Source: an uncultured Clostridia bacterium (GTDB lineage Bacteria; Bacillota; Clostridia; Oscillospirales; Ruminococcaceae). From it: 64,000 bases of DNA. Below are positions 60,393-64,000 of this stretch, piece by piece. The notes under the pieces were generated by a model. The model saw only the letters and a program-made list of their open reading frames with translations, ran no database searches and was not told the origin of the DNA. Position 1 is the stretch's first letter. Every line of letters starts with the position of its first letter. The translations under genes and the position numbers were made by a program. The DNA is taken from assembly GCA_947630555.1 (NCBI GenBank), contig CANRIA010000004.1, forward strand, positions 1 to 64,000, written 5' to 3'.

Positions 60393-61670
60393 TCAGAAAA
60401 TGTCTTTTTTGCTTTTTATATACCGCCTTACAAGCACGAAGATTATGATAAGCAGGCAAAGTATCAAAAATATCGGCACGAGCCACTTATTCACGCCGTC
60501 TTCCTCGGCAGATTTCATCTCCGTCCACAAAGTCTGCATTGTCATATTCGCCTCATCAGAGAGGTTTATAAAAACGGTCATGTTCTTTTTTACCTCATCG
60601 CTGGGGTAATAGGCAGGGTCGTTTTGTATCTCGGGGTCTAGCATTTCAAACGCGGCAGAGTGCGGCGTTGAATAGCAGATGTAGTCGATGTTCGCATATG
60701 CAATATCGGGCTCGCACATAAAGTTTATAAACATCTCAGCGGCTTCCTTGTTCTGCGAAGAATTTGGAATGCACATGGCATCTATAAACAAATTCGTGCC
60801 GCTGTCGGGAACAACAAAATTCAGCGAGTCGTTGCTTTCCATAATGGTCATGGCATCGCCTGCGTAATAAGGCGCGATAAGTGCCTCGCCTGCGCCCATT
60901 TTGTCAAAGATCTCGTCCATTACATAGCCCTGAACTATCTTTTTCTGCTCCGTCAGCTTGTCGGCAGCCATTTTAAGCTCCTGTGGGTCTTCGGTATTAA
61001 GCGAAAGACCGCACACTATCTCGGCTATTGCGAAAGCATCACGGGGGTTATCAAACATAAGTATCTGGTCTGCATAGTCCTCGTTCCACAGAATATCCCA
61101 GTCTATATCCTCCTCGGGAATGTCTACTACAGTTTCGTCGTAAATTATGCCGACCGTGCCCCAAGTATACGGCACAGAATATTCATTCGTGGGGTCATAA
61201 GCCTGATTGCGGAAATCCTCCATGATATACTTGAAGTTGGGAATGTTATTATAATCCAGCTTTTGAATCATGTTTTCCTTGATCATTTTGCTTATCATAT
61301 AGTCTGAGGGGATTATTACATCATATGTAACTCCGCCGCCTTTGAGTTTAGCATACAATTCCTCGTTGGTGGCAAATGTGGTGTAATTTACGCTTATGCC
61401 GGTAAGGTTTTCAAACTCAGTAATAACGTCAAGCGTTCCCTCGTCCTCGCCTGTGCAGATATATTCGCCCCAGTTATATACGTTTATTGAAACGTCCTTG
61501 CCCTTGAATCTTGTATAATACGCCTCGTCTTCAACGGTAAGTGTCTGATACTCGGTCTCTTCGGTATCTTCTTCATCGGCAGTATCGCCAGAAGAACATG
61601 ATGTCATAAGCGACACGCCCAGAACGCCGGCAGCCAGCACCGAGAAGACCTTTTTTGAAATACGTCTCAT
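60393..61670 (-). CDS. potD: Spermidine/putrescine-binding lipoprotein PotD, with C-terminal helix
   Basis: Extracytoplasmic polyamine-binding protein, 425 aa, longer than the usual 340-360. The lipobox is LMTSCSS, followed by an acidic linker and the binding fold with VYNWGEYI, the PotD-type start. Other PotD segments are DVIIPSDYMISKMI, YSVPYTWGTVGIIYD and FIDAMCIPNSSQN. The extra C-terminus is a transmembrane helix (WLVPIFLILCLLIIIFVLVRRY) with a basic tail, so the protein would be anchored at both ends. The ATG overlaps the potC stop by one base (TGATG). Last gene of potA-potB-potC-potD. Confidence 0.93.
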   Translation of the reverse strand: MRRISKKVFSVLAAGVLGVSLMTSCSSGDTADEEDTEETEYQTLTVEDEAYYTRFKGKDVSINVYNWGEYICTGEDEGTLDVITEFENLTGISVNYTTFATNEELYAKLKGGGVTYDVIIPSDYMISKMIKENMIQKLDYNNIPNFKYIMEDFRNQAYDPTNEYSVPYTWGTVGIIYDETVVDIPEEDIDWDILWNEDYADQILMFDNPRDAFAIAEIVCGLSLNTEDPQELKMAADKLTEQKKIVQGYVMDEIFDKMGAGEALIAPYYAGDAMTIMESNDSLNFVVPDSGTNLFIDAMCIPNSSQNKEAAEMFINFMCEPDIAYANIDYICYSTPHSAAFEMLDPEIQNDPAYYPSDEVKKNMTVFINLSDEANMTMQTLWTEMKSAEEDGVNKWLVPIFLILCLLIIIFVLVRRYIKSKKDIF

Positions 61671-62476
61671 CAGATCTTCTCCCCCTTATACGAGTTATTT
61701 TTGGCAGCCTTGTTTTCAAATACGTTCTTCACTATAAGTATAACGAACACCACAATAAATATTATGGTAGACAGCGCGTTTATCTCAGGGGAGATCTTGC
61801 GCCTTGTCATAGAGTATATAGTTATAGGCAAAGTCTGCGTGGTAGGGCCGCTGGTAAAATAGCTTATTACAAAGTCATCAAGCGAGTAGGTGAAAGCCAT
61901 TAAAAAACCGCTTATAACGCCGGGCATTATCTCGGGCAGTATTACTTTCCGAAAAGCCTGCATAGGGCTGCAGCCGAGATCCTGCGCCGCCTCAAACAAA
62001 TTTGGATCCATCTGCTTGAACTTTGGCATAATGTTCAGTATGACATACGGAACATCAAACGTTATGTGCGCTATCAGCAGTGTTACAAAGCCGAACTCAA
62101 AATTCATTCTTGCGGTAAAGAACACGAACAGCAGCATGAGCGATACGCCCGTTACTATTTCGGGGTTGATTATAGGCATATTTGTAACGTTCATTACAAA
62201 GGCTTTCGGTACTTTTTTCATGCTGTTTATGCCTATGGCAGCGAATGTTCCCAGCACTGTTGAAACTATACTTGCAAGCGTTGCTATAATTATAGTCTTC
62301 ATCAGCGATGATATGATTATTTTGTTGTGGAACAGCTTTACATACCATTCAAGGGTAAAGCCGCTGAGCACGCTCCTGCTCTTTGTTTCGTTGAAAGAAA
62401 ATACTATCAGCACGAATATGGGAACATACAAAAAGAGCAGTATAAGAGCGAAATATATTTTTCCGAACTTTTTCAT
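61670..62476 (-). CDS. potC: Spermidine/putrescine permease PotC
   Basis: One of two membrane subunits of the polyamine importer, 268 aa with six helices. The EAA loop, which docks the ATPase, is EAAQDLGCSPMQAFRKVILPEIMPG. VPIFVLIVFSFNETK near the N-terminus is typical of PotC. The tracked start is a GTG at 62485 with no spacing from GGGAGG. The ATG at 62476, nine bases from it, is preferred. It lies 15 bp after potB. Confidence 0.95.
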   Translation of the reverse strand: MKKFGKIYFALILLFLYVPIFVLIVFSFNETKSRSVLSGFTLEWYVKLFHNKIIISSLMKTIIIATLASIVSTVLGTFAAIGINSMKKVPKAFVMNVTNMPIINPEIVTGVSLMLLFVFFTARMNFEFGFVTLLIAHITFDVPYVILNIMPKFKQMDPNLFEAAQDLGCSPMQAFRKVILPEIMPGVISGFLMAFTYSLDDFVISYFTSGPTTQTLPITIYSMTRRKISPEINALSTIIFIVVFVILIVKNVFENKAAKNNSYKGEKI

Positions 62477-62491
62477 ATATCTCACCCTCCC

Positions 62492-63301
62492 TTATATAAG
62501 CACCTGGTCGTCGGGACTGAACTGGTTCATAACGGTCATGATAACGAGTATTATCACCATAAGCACCAGCGATATAGCCGCGCCCAGCTGCGGATTGTAG
62601 GAGTTGCCCAGAAACTGCATTTCGATAAGGTCGCCGATAAGCAGGTTAGAGCCGCCGCCCAGCATACGCGAGATTATAAACGTTGATATTGCAGGCACGA
62701 ACACCATGGTGATGCCGGATGTTATGCCCGGCAGACTGAGCGGTACTATAACGCGCCACATAATAGAAGCAGAGTTGCAGCCCAGATCAGATGCTGCCTC
62801 AATAACGCTTTTGTCTATCTTCTCCATTACCGAGTAGAGCGGCAGTATCATGAACGGCAGGTAGTTATACACCATGCCGAGCACCACCGCGCCCGATGTG
62901 TTTATAAGTTTATAAGGACCTAAGCCGAATATGCCGAGAATGTGATTTATAACGCCGTTGTTTCCCAGCAGGGTCATCCATGCATATGTGCGAAGAAGAA
63001 AGTTCATCCACATGGGCAGCATGACTATTAAAAGCATAGTGCCCTGCTTGTGTTTTTCCATTCTTGAAAGAAGATATGCCACGGGGTATGCAAGCAATAG
63101 GCACACTGCCGTTGCAACAAGCGCCAGCCAGATAGAGCGCACAAAAATGTTTGCATACTGACCTACGTTTGAGATATTTCTTATAGTAAATTTGCCGCTG
63201 TCAGTTGTGAAAGCGAAGTATGCCACCATAAGAAGCGGCACAAGTATGAACACTATCATCCAGACGAGATACGGCGCAGAAAATACTTTCAGTTTTTTCA
63301 A
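62492..63301 (-). CDS. potB: Spermidine/putrescine permease PotB
   Basis: Second membrane subunit of the polyamine importer, 269 aa with six helices. EAASDLGCNSASIMWRVIVPLSLPG is the EAA loop. PYLVWMIVFILVPLLMVAYFAF and MLPMWMNFLLRTYAWM are PotB-type segments. It lies 6 bp after potA, and its ATG is preceded by GGGATAAGG. Confidence 0.95.
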   Translation of the reverse strand: MKKLKVFSAPYLVWMIVFILVPLLMVAYFAFTTDSGKFTIRNISNVGQYANIFVRSIWLALVATAVCLLLAYPVAYLLSRMEKHKQGTMLLIVMLPMWMNFLLRTYAWMTLLGNNGVINHILGIFGLGPYKLINTSGAVVLGMVYNYLPFMILPLYSVMEKIDKSVIEAASDLGCNSASIMWRVIVPLSLPGITSGITMVFVPAISTFIISRMLGGGSNLLIGDLIEMQFLGNSYNPQLGAAISLVLMVIILVIMTVMNQFSPDDQVLI

Positions 63302-63307
63302 TTTGCC

Positions 63308-64000
63308 TTATCCCTCCTGTACCTTTTTCATTATATGTATGTCATACGGGTCGAAGGTCATGCCTATCATAGCGCCGACAGGTTCAGCCTTTGTAGAGTG
63401 TATTATCCACTTGTGGTCAACGCCGTCAACAACCATTTCGTAGTGTACCCCCTTAAACACTACAGACTCAACTATTCCCGTCAGTTTGGCGTTTTCCGCG
63501 GGAATTATCTTTACGTCTTCGGGTCTTATAACAACGTCTACCGTTTCATCAGGGTCAAAGCCCTTGTCAACACATTCAAACTGCCTGCCTGTAAACTCAA
63601 CAAGGCAGTCTCTTGGCATACAGCCGTTTACAATGTTGCTCTCTCCTATAAAGTCGGCAACAAATGCGTTCACGGGTTCGTTATAAATATCTATCGGCGA
63701 GCCTATCTGCTGTATAACGCCGTTGTTCATAACAACTACCGTGTCCGACATCGTAAGCGCTTCTTCCTGGTCGTGCGTTACATACACGAACGTAAGCTCC
63801 AGCGCCTGCTGTATTTTTCTAAGCTCTACCTGCATTTCCTTTCTAAGTTTCAGGTCGAGTGCGCCCAGAGGCTCGTCAAGCAGCAGCACCTTAGGGTGAT
63901 TTACCAGAGCCCTTGCTATAGCAACTCTCTGCTGCTGACCGCCTGAAAGACGGTTTACAGTGCGCTTTTCAAAGCCCTTGAGGTTCACCATTTCAAGCAT
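63308..64000 (-). CDS. potA: Spermidine/putrescine ABC transporter ATPase PotA (5' end outside window)
   Basis: The last 230 residues of the ATPase lie in the window and the frame runs through base 64000, so Walker A and the true start are missing. Signature [15 protein letters not shown], Walker [13 protein letters not shown] and switch His in [11 protein letters not shown] are visible. The C-terminal TOBE-type regulatory domain follows ([34 protein letters not shown]). First gene of the visible potABCD operon. Confidence 0.95.
   Translation of the reverse strand: MLEMVNLKGFEKRTVNRLSGGQQQRVAIARALVNHPKVLLLDEPLGALDLKLRKEMQVELRKIQQALELTFVYVTHDQEEALTMSDTVVVMNNGVIQQIGSPIDIYNEPVNAFVADFIGESNIVNGCMPRDCLVEFTGRQFECVDKGFDPDETVDVVIRPEDVKIIPAENAKLTGIVESVVFKGVHYEMVVDGVDHKWIIHSTKAEPVGAMIGMTFDPYDIHIMKKVQEG

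Overview
This 64 kb window comes from the chromosome of a spore-forming anaerobic Firmicute, most likely a Clostridia member close to Ruminococcaceae/Oscillospiraceae. The indications are a complete GerA-type germinant receptor operon, an [FeFe]-hydrogenase maturase (HydE), a DUF421/DUF4363 pair, surface proteins ending in an NPXTG-like sorting signal, strong AGGAGG ribosome binding sites, TTGACA-17-TATAAT promoters, and many ATA and AGA/AGG codons. The genus cannot be fixed from the sequence alone. I saw no rRNA, tRNA, CRISPR array, prophage or intact transposon. Most of the window is ordinary core and near-core chromosome.

Layout. 1-4.5 kb: start of a leftward GNAT-like gene, then a rightward RNA-modification/translation cluster dusB-rsmI-rimI-tsaD with hydE at its end. 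4.5-7.8 kb: leftward ABC exporter (ATPase, permease) plus a TraB/GumN lipoprotein. 7.75-8.46 kb: gene-free block of 7-bp repeats in inverted arrangement. 8.5-11.3 kb: leftward leuC-leuD-leuB, divergent from a LysR regulator across back-to-back promoters. 12.4-13.8 kb: ROK regulator with a structured leader. 13.96-14.1 kb: an untracked 49-aa Cys/Gly-rich membrane peptide. 14.4-16.8 kb: ClpC-like unfoldase. 16.9-20.2 kb: leftward three-gene ABC exporter operon, preceded by a structured intergenic segment. 20.4-25.7 kb: zinc-ribbon membrane protein and carAB with a long leader. 25.7-29.0 kb: leftward ribbon-helix-helix gene translationally coupled to clpB. 29.1-32.5 kb: membrane protein, fakA and an Asp23-family gene. 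32.7-36.4 kb: gerA operon. 36.5-37.5 kb: DUF421/DUF4363 pair. 37.5-41.6 kb: orphan solute-binding lipoprotein and fused secDF. 41.9-49.8 kb: rightward genes including nrdR, a large FtsX-type permease, ychF, a DUF3592 protein and the likely ATPase partner of the permease. 49.9-50.7 kb: gene-free, with a run of hairpins and a long inverted repeat. 50.7-52.4 kb: two tandem paralogous surface proteins. 52.5-54.9 kb: GHKL-type ATPase/kinase and gap. 54.96-55.17 kb: MITE-like palindromic element. 55.2-60.2 kb: leftward operon of two dynamin-like GTPases around an M48-like protein whose zinc motif is degenerate. 60.4-64 kb: potABCD, truncated at the window edge.

The best candidate for an undescribed system is the dynamin / pseudo-M48 / dynamin operon. 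One protein has a membrane-inserting hydrophobic region, the other has none, and the intervening protein keeps the M48-like frame but has lost two zinc-binding histidines. A two-GTPase membrane-remodelling machine with a protease-derived adaptor is inferred, not shown. Secondary leads are the RHH-clpB pair with tandem palindromes over its promoter, the twin surface proteins with shared ends and unrelated centres, and the intergenic repeat elements.
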